Shown here: positions 47,964 to 56,063 of the stretch, one piece after another
Position numbering within the stretch: position 1 is the stretch's first letter
Layout: the number at the start of each line of letters is the position of its first letter
NCBI GenBank assembly: GCA_963737365.1
Contig: CAVTSD010000001.1
Location: 620,001 to 684,000, forward strand
Direction of reading: 5' to 3'
DNA: 64,000 nt
Origin: Roseiarcus sp963737365
GTDB lineage: Bacteria; Pseudomonadota; Alphaproteobacteria; Rhizobiales; Beijerinckiaceae
The notes under the pieces: model-generated
Told to the model about the DNA's origin: nothing
The model's database searches: none
Seen by the model: the letters and a program-made list of their open reading frames with translations, nothing else
Made by a program: the position numbers and the translations under genes

Positions 47964-48200
47964 GAGTCCTCCTTGTGCGTGCGGCGTCCCGGCTCCGCAC
48001 GCCCCGCTGAACAAATGGACAAGCAAACTTAGCGGCGCCGAATGACACTCCGTCGCCATAGCGATGACAAAGCCTTGACGCTCGGATGACAGACACATGA
48101 ACGCGCAAGTGTTCGATCAGACGCGGCGTGCGACGAAACAGCGTCTGTTGACAGCATGGCTCGCGCGCCGAATATGTCGCCCGAAAGCGCCTTTCACCGG

Positions 48201-48632
48201 ATGGACATGGACAGGATTGCAACAAGACTGCTGGCGCTATCCGCGCTGGGCGCAGTCCTTTGCGCGGCCGCGCCTGCGCTCGCGGATCTGCGCATGTGCA
48301 ACAACACCAACAACCGCGTCAGCGTCGCGCTTGGCTACACCGACGGTCAGAACTGGGTCAGCGAAGGCTGGTGGAATCTGAAATCGCTCGACTGCGTGAC
48401 GCTGTTGCGCGGCGCCCTGGCCGCTCAGTTCTATTATCTCTACGCGATGGACGAGCGCGGCGGCGAGTGGAAGGGCAAAGTGTTCATGTGCACGTCAGAT
48501 CGCGAGTTCAAGATCGACGGCCGGCAGGATTGTTTCGTACGGGGCTACAACCGGACAGGGTTCTTTGAAGTCGACACCGGCAAAGACTCGAAGAGCTGGA
48601 CGGTGCAGCTGACCGACCAGGCGAACCCTTAA
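48201..48632 (+). CDS. DUF1036 periplasmic protein
   Basis: The 143-residue protein has a signal peptide (LLALSALGAVLCAAAPALA) followed by a DUF1036 domain: LRMCNNTNNRVSVALGYTDG, VSEGWWNL, and YYLYAMDERGGEWKGKVFMCTSDREF. Several cysteines probably form disulfides. The domain is of unknown function and often precedes pyk in Rhizobiales, as here (66 bp). The ATG at 48201 (or 48207) is chosen for the signal peptide. Confidence 0.88.
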   Translation: MDMDRIATRLLALSALGAVLCAAAPALADLRMCNNTNNRVSVALGYTDGQNWVSEGWWNLKSLDCVTLLRGALAAQFYYLYAMDERGGEWKGKVFMCTSDREFKIDGRQDCFVRGYNRTGFFEVDTGKDSKSWTVQLTDQANP

Positions 48633-48698
48633 GCCGCAACGTGCCGGGACGGAAATGAGGGTGGCGGCAACGCGCCGCCGATTGTCGGAGGAACGCAA

Positions 48699-50120
48699 GT
48701 GCAGGTCCGTCGTCGCCGCATCAAGATCATCGCCACCCTTGGCCCCGCCTCAGCCGATCGCAAGACCATCGCCGCCCTGTTCGCAGCCGGCGCGGATGTC
48801 TTCCGCATCAATATGAGCCACGCTACGCATGACGGGATGCGGGAGCGGGTCGCGATGATCCGGGACGTCGAGGAAGAGACCGGGCGCCCGATCGGCATCC
48901 TCGTCGACCTGCAGGGACCCAAGCTCAGGCTTGGCACATTCGCCGGCGGCGGCGCCGATCTGCGCCACGGCGAGGCCTTCATCCTCGACGGCGACCCCAC
49001 GCCCGGCGGTCAGGCGCGCGTCTATATGCCGCACCCGGAAATCTTGAGCTCGCTCGCCAAAGGAGACCGGCTCCTCATCGATGACGGCAAGGTGACGCTC
49101 CGGGTCGCCGCGGCCGAGGGCGGCCGCGTGCTCACCGTCGTCGAGGTCGCGGGCCGCGTCTCCAACAAGAAGGGCGTGAGCCTGCCCGACACGACCATTC
49201 CGACCTCCGCCATGACCGACAAGGATCACGCCGATCTCGCCGCGGCGCTCGAGGAGGACATCGACTGGATCGCGCTCTCGTTCGTTCAGCGTCCGGAAGA
49301 CGTCGTCGAGGTCAAGGCAATCGTCAAAGACCGCGCGTTGGTGATGGCCAAGATCGAAAAGCCGCAGGCGGTGCAACGCATCGACGAGATCATGGCCGTT
49401 GCCGACGCGCTCATGGTGGCGCGCGGCGACCTTGGCGTAGAAATGCCGCTCGAGCAGGTTCCGGGCATCCAGAAGAGCCTGACGCGGCTCGCGCGGCGGC
49501 TCGGCAAGCCGGTGGTGGTGGCGACGCAGATGCTGGAATCGATGATCTTATCGCCCGTGCCGACGCGCGCCGAGGTGTCGGACGTGGCGACCGCAGTGTT
49601 CGAGGGCGCGGACGCCGTGATGCTGTCGGCCGAGAGCGCGTCTGGCCAGTATCCGCACGAGGCGGTCGCGACGATGAACAGGATCGCGGAAGCGGTGGAA
49701 TCGGAGAAGATCTACCCCTCGATCATCGAGTTGCAGCGCGCGGCGCCCGAGCCGACGGGCGCTGACGCGATCGCCGAAGCGACGCGCAACGTCGCCGAAA
49801 CGCTCCATTTGAAAGTGATCTGCGCCTGGACCAGTTCGGGCTCGACCGGCCTTCGCATCGCGCGCCAGCGGCCGCGATCCTCGATCTTGGCGCTGACGCC
49901 GATCGAATCGGTGGCGCGGCGCCTCGCGGTCGTCTGGGGCGTGCATCCGATCGTCACCGACGATGCGCGTGACGAACGCGACATGGCCGACCGCGCCTGC
50001 CGCCACGCCTATATCGAGGGCTTCGCCGGCGAAGGCGAGCGCATCATCGTCGTCGCCGGTGTGCCGTTCGGCACCCCCGGCGCCACCAACAATTTGCGCA
50101 TCGCGACGGTGGAGGCTTGA
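48699..50120 (+). CDS. pyk: Pyruvate kinase
   Basis: The 473-residue enzyme converts phosphoenolpyruvate and ADP to pyruvate and ATP at the end of glycolysis. It contains KIIATLGPAS, FRINMSHATHDG, the active-site MAKIEKPQAVQRIDEI, VARGDLGVEMP, and the C-terminal domain with WTSSGSTGLRIARQRP. The start is a GTG with GGAGGAA upstream. It lies downstream of DUF1036, probably in one operon. Confidence 0.96.
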   Translation: MQVRRRRIKIIATLGPASADRKTIAALFAAGADVFRINMSHATHDGMRERVAMIRDVEEETGRPIGILVDLQGPKLRLGTFAGGGADLRHGEAFILDGDPTPGGQARVYMPHPEILSSLAKGDRLLIDDGKVTLRVAAAEGGRVLTVVEVAGRVSNKKGVSLPDTTIPTSAMTDKDHADLAAALEEDIDWIALSFVQRPEDVVEVKAIVKDRALVMAKIEKPQAVQRIDEIMAVADALMVARGDLGVEMPLEQVPGIQKSLTRLARRLGKPVVVATQMLESMILSPVPTRAEVSDVATAVFEGADAVMLSAESASGQYPHEAVATMNRIAEAVESEKIYPSIIELQRAAPEPTGADAIAEATRNVAETLHLKVICAWTSSGSTGLRIARQRPRSSILALTPIESVARRLAVVWGVHPIVTDDARDERDMADRACRHAYIEGFAGEGERIIVVAGVPFGTPGATNNLRIATVEA

Positions 50121-50168
50121 GCGGTCCGCAAGCGACTTAGCCATCCCCGCGACGTCGCGCTCGAGCCG

Positions 50169-50675
50169 TCACTTGCCCGGAAACGCCTCGTCGCTGAATG
50201 GCGAGGTCTCGAGCGGCGACAGTCTCGGATCTCTGATTTTGATGAAGCCAAAACCGGTCGACTCGTGGCAAGAGTTGCAGGCTGCGGTCATCTTCGTGAA
50301 GGCGATTGAGAACTTCTTCGCATCTTTCGCCTTGATCGCGTCCGCAAGCTCATCGGCTGGAGGCGTCATCATGGATGACATTTTTGCCCCGCCCTTATGG
50401 GCGTAGAGACGCTCTGTATCCGTGATCGTGTCACGGATTTGGGCCAATTCATAATTCGCCAATGGCCAGTTCTGGACGATGCCCGCGTACCACAACTTGA
50501 AGTGTCTGAGCTGTGTCGCAACCATCATGTCGTTCAACCGCGGGACAAAATGGTCCTGTGTCTCCGGCGGATTTTGTGCTTGCGGGTTGGGCTGCTTCTG
50601 ATCGTCGGCGCGAACCGCCAAGGACATTGCCGCCCATGCGGCGGCTGCGACTGCAATGCGCCTCAGCGTGACCAT
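50169..50675 (-). CDS. Small periplasmic c-type cytochrome-like protein
   Basis: The 168-residue protein has a signal peptide (about residues 1-23) and a single haem-c attachment motif CNSCH (133-137) close to the C-terminus. Helical segments with LNDMMVATQLRHFKLWYAG and YELAQIRDTITDTERLY precede it, an arrangement like cytochrome c'-type four-helix proteins. It would need the Ccm system encoded elsewhere in the window. Its partner is unknown. Confidence 0.72.
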   Translation of the reverse strand: MVTLRRIAVAAAAWAAMSLAVRADDQKQPNPQAQNPPETQDHFVPRLNDMMVATQLRHFKLWYAGIVQNWPLANYELAQIRDTITDTERLYAHKGGAKMSSMMTPPADELADAIKAKDAKKFSIAFTKMTAACNSCHESTGFGFIKIRDPRLSPLETSPFSDEAFPGK

Positions 50676-50845
50676 CGCGCACCCCAGATTGCGCCGCCCG
50701 TTCGCTTACCCTTGTCGGTCTCCTGACCGAAATTCGACGATGAAGGCGGACGTCTGAAAGAAACTTGCGCCAGATTCAGGTTTCAAACAAGACCAAGCGC
50801 GTGATGCGCTGAGTGTGGTTGGCGCCGCCCGCGATATCGGTTCAG

Positions 50846-51721
50846 TCATAGACCTGCGTTCACGGCGGCGAGACGCGCCAACGCGGACCAGTCCGAATCG
50901 CCCACCCCTTGCGCCACTCCAGCCAGGAAATGATCGTGAACGAGGCTCGCGACCGGCATCGGCGCCGCGAGCGCGTCGGCCGCCGCAAGCGCGAGGCGAA
51001 TGTCCTTCAAGCCGAGCGCCATATTGAAGCCCGCCGGCTCATATTGCTGGTTGGCGATGAGCGTTCCGTAGGTCTTGTAGGCGGGGGCCGAAAACAACGT
51101 GCCGGTCAGGATCTCGAGATAGAGATGGGGGTCGATTCCGCCTTTGCGGGTGAGCGCGAAGGCTTCGCCCAAGCATTCGATGACTGCGGCGAGCAAAAAA
51201 TTGCCGCTGAGCTTGACGAGATTGGCGGATGACGGCTTGTCGCCGATGATGAAGGTTCGCTGACCGACCGCGTCGAACAGAGGCTGGCAGCGCACGAGCG
51301 CCGCTTCGGGGCCGGCCGCCACAACGAAAAGCTTCGCCGCCGCGGCGGCCTCCGGCCGGCCAAACACGGGCGCGGCGACAAAGGCCTGGCCTGCGTTTCG
51401 ATGCGCGTCCGCCAACCGGTCGGAGAGCGCGACGCTGATCGTGCTCATGGAGATGTGGACGGCGCCCTGACCCAGCGCCGAGAGCCCATTTCCCCCACCG
51501 AAAAAAGCGGCTTCGACGGCCGTGTCATCGGCGAGCATGCTGATCACCACGGAGCGACTGCAGGCGTCGGCGACGCTTTCAGCGACCTCGGCGCCTTGGG
51601 AGGCCAGCGCCTCCCCCTTGGCGCGGGTGCGGTTGTAGACGGCGACGCGATGTCCCGCTTTGACGAGATTCAGTGCGATTGCCGAACCCATTTGGCCAAG
51701 ACCGATAAAACCGACGTCCAT
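50846..51721 (-). CDS. NAD(P)-dependent oxidoreductase, 3-hydroxyisobutyrate dehydrogenase family
   Basis: The 291-residue protein has the N-terminal Rossmann motif GFIGLGQMGSAIA (GLGQMG, 7-12), the substrate motif HISMSTIS, and the catalytic lysine in NLVKLSGNFLL. It belongs to the beta-hydroxyacid dehydrogenase superfamily, which reduces or oxidises 3-hydroxy acids such as 3-hydroxyisobutyrate, tartronate semialdehyde or succinic semialdehyde. The specific substrate is not evident. It stands alone on its strand. Confidence 0.88.
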   Translation of the reverse strand: MDVGFIGLGQMGSAIALNLVKAGHRVAVYNRTRAKGEALASQGAEVAESVADACSRSVVISMLADDTAVEAAFFGGGNGLSALGQGAVHISMSTISVALSDRLADAHRNAGQAFVAAPVFGRPEAAAAAKLFVVAAGPEAALVRCQPLFDAVGQRTFIIGDKPSSANLVKLSGNFLLAAVIECLGEAFALTRKGGIDPHLYLEILTGTLFSAPAYKTYGTLIANQQYEPAGFNMALGLKDIRLALAAADALAAPMPVASLVHDHFLAGVAQGVGDSDWSALARLAAVNAGL

Positions 51722-51803
51722 CGCGCTCTCCCATTCCGGTAGGCGGCGGAGATGAGGATGTACCGCGCCTCGAGGCTCGGCGCAAAGAGAACGCTGCCGT
51801 CGA

Positions 51804-52253
51804 TCAGCAGTGCGGGATCTGACGCTCGCCTACATACTTGCCGTTGCTGTCGTAATTGAGCTTATGGATGACGCAGCTCCCACTCAAGGCGCTCCCCGCG
51901 TCGCCTTGACCCGGCTCGACCGAGATATTGATAATGACCGGCGCGCCCTCGTCGACGACCGGGGGTTCGGACGAAACCGGGTAGCCCCCCCAACCCCAGC
52001 CGCCCCAACCAAAGCCGCCGAGGAGAAGCGGGTTCCCGTAGAAGCGGTTGAAGCCAAATCGACCAGCCTCAAAGCGCTGGTTCAATCCGTGCGGCGCGAA
52101 ATGGGAAACACGACCCACGCCCACGCCCGGGCGAGCAAACGACCCGCCGACCGGCCCGCCCATACGGGCATAGGACGGCGCGAGAGCGAGGGGAAAACCG
52201 AGCGTCGCCGCTACGCACGCGCACGCAACCCTCGATATTAAAGGGATACGCAT
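51804..52253 (-). CDS. Hypothetical secreted glycine-rich protein
   Basis: The 149-residue protein has a signal peptide (about residues 1-29, ending SYA-R). The mature part is rich in Gly, Phe and Trp (GGFGWGGWGWGGYP). It ends with a short conserved-looking segment containing two cysteines (SCVIHKLNYDSNGKYVGERQ and the terminal PHC). No family is assigned. It is probably periplasmic or on the cell surface. Confidence 0.65.
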   Translation of the reverse strand: MRIPLISRVACACVAATLGFPLALAPSYARMGGPVGGSFARPGVGVGRVSHFAPHGLNQRFEAGRFGFNRFYGNPLLLGGFGWGGWGWGGYPVSSEPPVVDEGAPVIINISVEPGQGDAGSALSGSCVIHKLNYDSNGKYVGERQIPHC

Positions 52254-52313
52254 GGGACTATCTCCGGCGCCGCAACGTCAATCTAGCCGCAAGGCGTCGC
52301 CGATGTCCATGGC

Positions 52314-53636
52314 TCACCTGACGACGGTTAGCTTCCGAGCGGCCCGGGTCAGGCCGGTATAGAGCCAGCGCGCCCGATGCTCGCGAAAAGCGAAGCTTTC
52401 GTCGAACAGCATGACGTCGTCCCATTGCGACCCCTGCGCCTTGTGGACGGTGAGCGCATAGCCATAGTCGAATTCGTCCGATTCCCGCCTCAGAGGAAAG
52501 CTGAGTTCCCCCTCCGTCCCCTCGAAGAACGCCTTGAGGACGGCGACCTTGACGGTCGCGCGCGCCCCCTCGTCTTCGGAGCGCAAGGTCATCTTGACAA
52601 AGTCCTTTTTGACGCCGCCCAGCGCCTCGACCCGCCACAGGCCCCCATTGATGAGGCCCTTGACGCGATCATTGCGCAAGCAGACCAACCGGTCCCCGGC
52701 GACCGGCAGCGGCTCCCGAAAGCCTTTGAGACCGCGCATGCGCAGATTGTAGGCGCGGCGGGTCCGGTTGGTCCCAACCAGCACCTGATCGGCGCCGAGA
52801 ACCTGAGCCGGATCGACGGCGGCGCGCGGGATGACGCGAGTTTCGCCGTAGACCCCTTCACGCAGCTCGCCGCCTGAGCGAACGATTTCCGACAGGCGAA
52901 TGATCGGATTGTCCTGCGCTTGCCGATGGATGTGGGTCAGCATGACGTCCGGCTCGCCCTCGGTGAAAAAGCCGCCCCCCTTGACCGGCGGCAGCTGGAA
53001 CGGGTCGCCCAGGACCAGGATCGGCTTGCCGAACGAGAGCAGGTCGCGCGCCAGTTCCGCGTCGACCATCGAACATTCGTCGATCACGATCAGCCCGGCC
53101 TTCGACGCGGGGCCATCGGCGTTGAGGGTGAAATTGGGCGCGCCTTCCGCGCCTTCGCTCGCCCGGTAAATGAGCGCATGGATGGTCGTCGCGCCGGCGC
53201 ATCCCTTGGAGCGCATCACCAGGGCCGCCTTGCCGGTGAAGGCGGCGAAGGCCGTCTCGCCCCGCGCGCCCTCGGCGATGTGACGGGCAAGCGTCGTTTT
53301 GCCCACACCCGCATAGCCGAAGACGCGAAAAACCTGGGGCTCGCCTTGCTTGAGCCATCGGCCGACCTGGTCGATCGCCTCCGCCTGCTCGCTGGACCAT
53401 TCGCGGCCGATCGGCTGCGAGGGAGCGGCGGCGACGGGCTGACGCTGCGTCCCGATGGTCGTATCGTCGGCGACGGCCTTCATTTTCGCTGATTCACCCA
53501 CCCGCATGGGCTCGGCGTTTGCGCCGCAGCGCGAACAAACCGGCGGCTTGCGGCCGAGATCATAATATTTTGCGCCGCAGGCCAGGCACTGGCGCTTGGT
53601 TCCGAGCCTGCTCGACGCCCTCGTTATCTTGGCCAA
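52314..53636 (-). CDS. RecD/Dda-like DNA helicase fused to an N-terminal FYDLN-type zinc ribbon
   Basis: The 440-residue protein begins with LGTKRQCLACGAKYYDLGRK and a second CSRC: cysteines 17, 20, 34 and 37 form a four-Cys zinc ribbon closely matching the N-terminus of the alphaproteobacterial FYDLN-acid (TIGR02300) family. After a linker, a superfamily 1B helicase follows: Walker A GYAGVGKT (107-114), Walker B LIVIDECSM, GDPFQLPPV, and the C-terminal DYGYALTVHKAQGSQWDDV and YTGLTRA. The start is a TTG directly after an in-frame TGA, with GTGAGGG upstream. If translation began at Met52 instead, the ribbon would be lost. The helicase call is strong, the fusion notable. Confidence 0.87.
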   Translation of the reverse strand: MAKITRASSRLGTKRQCLACGAKYYDLGRKPPVCSRCGANAEPMRVGESAKMKAVADDTTIGTQRQPVAAAPSQPIGREWSSEQAEAIDQVGRWLKQGEPQVFRVFGYAGVGKTTLARHIAEGARGETAFAAFTGKAALVMRSKGCAGATTIHALIYRASEGAEGAPNFTLNADGPASKAGLIVIDECSMVDAELARDLLSFGKPILVLGDPFQLPPVKGGGFFTEGEPDVMLTHIHRQAQDNPIIRLSEIVRSGGELREGVYGETRVIPRAAVDPAQVLGADQVLVGTNRTRRAYNLRMRGLKGFREPLPVAGDRLVCLRNDRVKGLINGGLWRVEALGGVKKDFVKMTLRSEDEGARATVKVAVLKAFFEGTEGELSFPLRRESDEFDYGYALTVHKAQGSQWDDVMLFDESFAFREHRARWLYTGLTRAARKLTVVR

Positions 53637-53865
53637 AAACCCTCACCCCCAGCCGAAAACATAAACGTTTGGTTTAGATTTCGAGCGCAGCATTTTAACA
53701 GAATTGTCGGAACTAGCGCCGAATCAGAGGATTTCGCTAGGGCGATCCACGTCTTGAAGGTTGGATTGTGAGGCTTATATCGGTTCGGTTCGGAACTTCG
53801 AAAGCTCCGGATGGTTGACGGCAAGAACCGGACCGGGCGCTTATAGGAAGGCCTGAAGTTCCGGG

Positions 53866-53886
53866 GAAGCGCCTGAAAGGGGCTTC
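53866..53886 (+). promoter_or_regulatory. Hairpin sequestering the hsp20 Shine-Dalgarno site (possible RNA thermometer)
   Basis: GAAGCGCC (53866-53873) can pair with GGGGCTTC (53879-53886) through a TGAAA loop, leaving one G-G mismatch. The GGGG of the 3' arm is the only Shine-Dalgarno-like sequence, ending four to eight bases before the hsp20 ATG. A G-opposed mismatch in a helix that hides the ribosome site is typical of ROSE-type thermometers. This is a fold by eye only. Confidence 0.4.
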
Positions 53887-53890
53887 GAGC

Positions 53891-54319
53891 ATGGTGCGTC
53901 TGACGGCGCTGACCTCGCCTTTGCTGCTTGGCTTCGACGACTTGGAGCGGGCGCTCGACAAGGTTTCGAAGGTCGGTACGGACGGTTATCCGCCCTACAA
54001 TATCGAGCGAATTGCGGCCGTTGGCGGTGATCCGGAAAGATTACGGATTACACTCGCCGTGGCCGGCTTTTCTCAGGATCAGATCGAGGTCACGGTCGAG
54101 GAGAACCAGCTCACGATTCGTGGGCGGCAGCAGGAGGACAAGACGCGTGAATATTTGCATCGCGGCATCGCCGCCCGGCAGTTCCAGCGAGGCTTTCTTT
54201 TGGCGGACGGGATGCAGGTATTGAGCGCGGAACTTGCGCAAGGGTTGTTGTCGGTCGATCTCGTTCGCCCACAGCCCGAGCGGCTGGTGCGAAAGATACA
54301 GATAGTAGCGCGCGACTAA
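53891..54319 (+). CDS. Small heat-shock protein, Hsp20/IbpA family
   Basis: The 142-residue chaperone has an alpha-crystallin domain (about 35-130): PPYNIERI, RITLAVAGFSQDQIEVTVEENQLTIRG, YLHRGIAARQFQRGFLL and the closing LSVDLVR. It binds unfolding proteins without ATP. The N-terminal SPLLLGFDDLERALD is typical of the rhizobial class A group. It is followed by a DUF1150 gene after 48 bp. A hairpin over the ribosome site may make its translation heat-responsive. Confidence 0.92.
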   Translation: MVRLTALTSPLLLGFDDLERALDKVSKVGTDGYPPYNIERIAAVGGDPERLRITLAVAGFSQDQIEVTVEENQLTIRGRQQEDKTREYLHRGIAARQFQRGFLLADGMQVLSAELAQGLLSVDLVRPQPERLVRKIQIVARD

Positions 54320-54367
54320 AGCGCCCCGTGGGCGGGTTCAAATGGCCGCCGAGTAAGGAGTAACGCG

Positions 54368-54643
54368 ATGAGATCCGAAATCAGCAAAGCAATCCTGACC
54401 GTGGCGCCAAATCTGACGGCGCAAGAACTCGCCACTTTTGGCGATGGATCTCTCGCTTACGTGAAGACCATTGCCTCCGAAGATGTCGCCCGCCTTTTCC
54501 CGCAGGCGCCGGAAATGCGTCCAGGGCTAACCCTATTTGCGCTCCTTGGCGCGGATGGATCGCCGATCATGCTGACCGATTCCAAGGACGCGGCGATCGC
54601 CAACGCCTGGGAAAACGAGCTGGAGACCGTGAGTCTGCACTAA
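54368..54643 (+). CDS. DUF1150 family protein
   Basis: The 91-residue protein matches DUF1150: YVKTIASEDVARLFPQAP followed by LTLFALLGADGSPIMLTDSKDAAIANAWENEL. The family is confined largely to alphaproteobacteria, is of unknown function and commonly follows an hsp20 gene, as here. GTAAGGAGTAACGCG upstream of the ATG contains a strong ribosome site. Confidence 0.9.
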   Translation: MRSEISKAILTVAPNLTAQELATFGDGSLAYVKTIASEDVARLFPQAPEMRPGLTLFALLGADGSPIMLTDSKDAAIANAWENELETVSLH

Positions 54644-54738
54644 CCCCCTCTTCAGCCGCGGCGCGTGAAGCGCCGCGCACTGGCGCGTGCGAATCGGTAT
54701 AGAGGTAGCGGTCGGTCAAGGGTAAGGACCGCGAGCCC

Positions 54739-55530
54739 ATGCAAACATATCTCGATCTCATGCGCGAGGCGCTCGATAACGGCGCAGTCAAGACGGACCG
54801 CACCGGCACGGGCGTCCGCTCGCTTTTCGGGCGGCAGCTTCGTTTCGATCTGGCCCAAGGATTTCCGCTGATCACAACGAAGCGGCTTCATCTCAAATCG
54901 ATCGTGCGCGAACTGATCTGGTTCCTGCGCGGCGACACCAATGTCGCCTATCTCAAGGCGCATGGCGTTTCGATCTGGGACGAATGGGCCGACGCTAACG
55001 GCGATCTGGGGCCGGTCTATGGCAAGCAATGGCGCGCCTGGGAAGGACCGGACGGTCGGACCTACGACCAGATCGCCTGGGTGATTGACGAGATCCGCCG
55101 CAACCCCGACTCCCGCCGGCTCGTGGTCTCGGCCTGGAACGTGGCCGAGATCGAGCGCATGAAGCTTGCGCCCTGCCATTGCCTGTTCCAGTTCTATGTG
55201 AACGGTGGCAGGCTGTCGTGCCAGCTCTACCAGCGCTCGGCGGACATCTTTCTTGGTGTGCCATTCAACATCGCGAGCTACGCGCTCCTGACCCATCTCA
55301 TCGCCCACGAATGCGGACTGAAGGCCGGGGATTTCGTGCATACGTTCGGCGATGCGCATCTATACCGCAATCATGAGGATCAGGCGCGCGCTCAGCTTGC
55401 CCGCGCGCCACGCCCGCTGCCGCAGCTGAAGCTCGGCGACATCGGCTCGATCTTCGACATCAACGCCGACGCGATCGCCTTCGCGGGCTATGACCCATGG
55501 CCGGCGATCAAGGCGCCGGTCGCCGTGTGA
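54739..55530 (+). CDS. thyA: Thymidylate synthase
   Basis: The 263-residue enzyme methylates dUMP to dTMP with methylene-tetrahydrofolate. Conserved elements are DRTGTGVRSLFG, FPLITTKRLHLKSIVREL, the catalytic cysteine in LAPCHCLFQFYV (Cys146), QLYQRSADIFLGVPFNIASYALL and HTFGDAHLYRNH. Length matches the E. coli protein. It overlaps folA by 4 bp (GTGA), a coupling that pairs dTMP synthesis with regeneration of tetrahydrofolate. Confidence 0.96.
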   Translation: MQTYLDLMREALDNGAVKTDRTGTGVRSLFGRQLRFDLAQGFPLITTKRLHLKSIVRELIWFLRGDTNVAYLKAHGVSIWDEWADANGDLGPVYGKQWRAWEGPDGRTYDQIAWVIDEIRRNPDSRRLVVSAWNVAEIERMKLAPCHCLFQFYVNGGRLSCQLYQRSADIFLGVPFNIASYALLTHLIAHECGLKAGDFVHTFGDAHLYRNHEDQARAQLARAPRPLPQLKLGDIGSIFDINADAIAFAGYDPWPAIKAPVAV

Positions 55531-56042
55531 GGGACGTCCCTCTCGTCCTCGTTGCGGCAGTCGCACGCAATGCGATCATCGGCGCGAAGGGCGGACTGCC
55601 CTGGCGGCTCTCGAGCGATCTGAAACGCTTCAAGGCGCTGACCTGGGGCAAGCCCCTGGTGATGGGCAGAAGGACCTTCGAATCGATCGGCCGACCGCTG
55701 CCAGGGCGCGAAACGATCGTTGTCACCAGAGATCCCGCATTCTTGCCCGCGGGCGTTCTTGTCGCGCACAACATCGACGCCGGTCTCGATCTCGCTGCCG
55801 ACCGGGCGGGCGAGATGGGCGCGGACGAGATCATCATCGGCGGCGGCGGCGAGATCTATGCGCAGACGATTGACCGCGCGAGCCGCCTTTTCATCACGGA
55901 AGTCGCGCTCGACGCCGAAGGCGAGGCGCGCTTCCCCCCGATTGATAGGTACGCGTGGAGGGAGGTCAGACGCGAGACGGGCGAGCGCGGGCCCCGCGAC
56001 GACGTCGATTTTGCCTTCGTGAGATACGAGCGGTTGGGGTAA
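55527..56042 (+). CDS. folA: Dihydrofolate reductase
   Basis: The 171-residue enzyme reduces dihydrofolate made by ThyA to tetrahydrofolate with NADPH. Motifs include VAAVARNAIIGAKGGLPWRLSSD (folate pocket), GKPLVMGRRTFESIG, PLPGRETIVVTR and IIIGGGGEIY. I prefer the GTG at 55527, which overlaps the thyA stop, over an ATG at 55497 inside thyA, because the family sequence starts just after it. Confidence 0.93.
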   Translation: MRDVPLVLVAAVARNAIIGAKGGLPWRLSSDLKRFKALTWGKPLVMGRRTFESIGRPLPGRETIVVTRDPAFLPAGVLVAHNIDAGLDLAADRAGEMGADEIIIGGGGEIYAQTIDRASRLFITEVALDAEGEARFPPIDRYAWREVRRETGERGPRDDVDFAFVRYERLG

Positions 56043-56063
56043 TCAGCTCCCGGGCCTCCGTGG

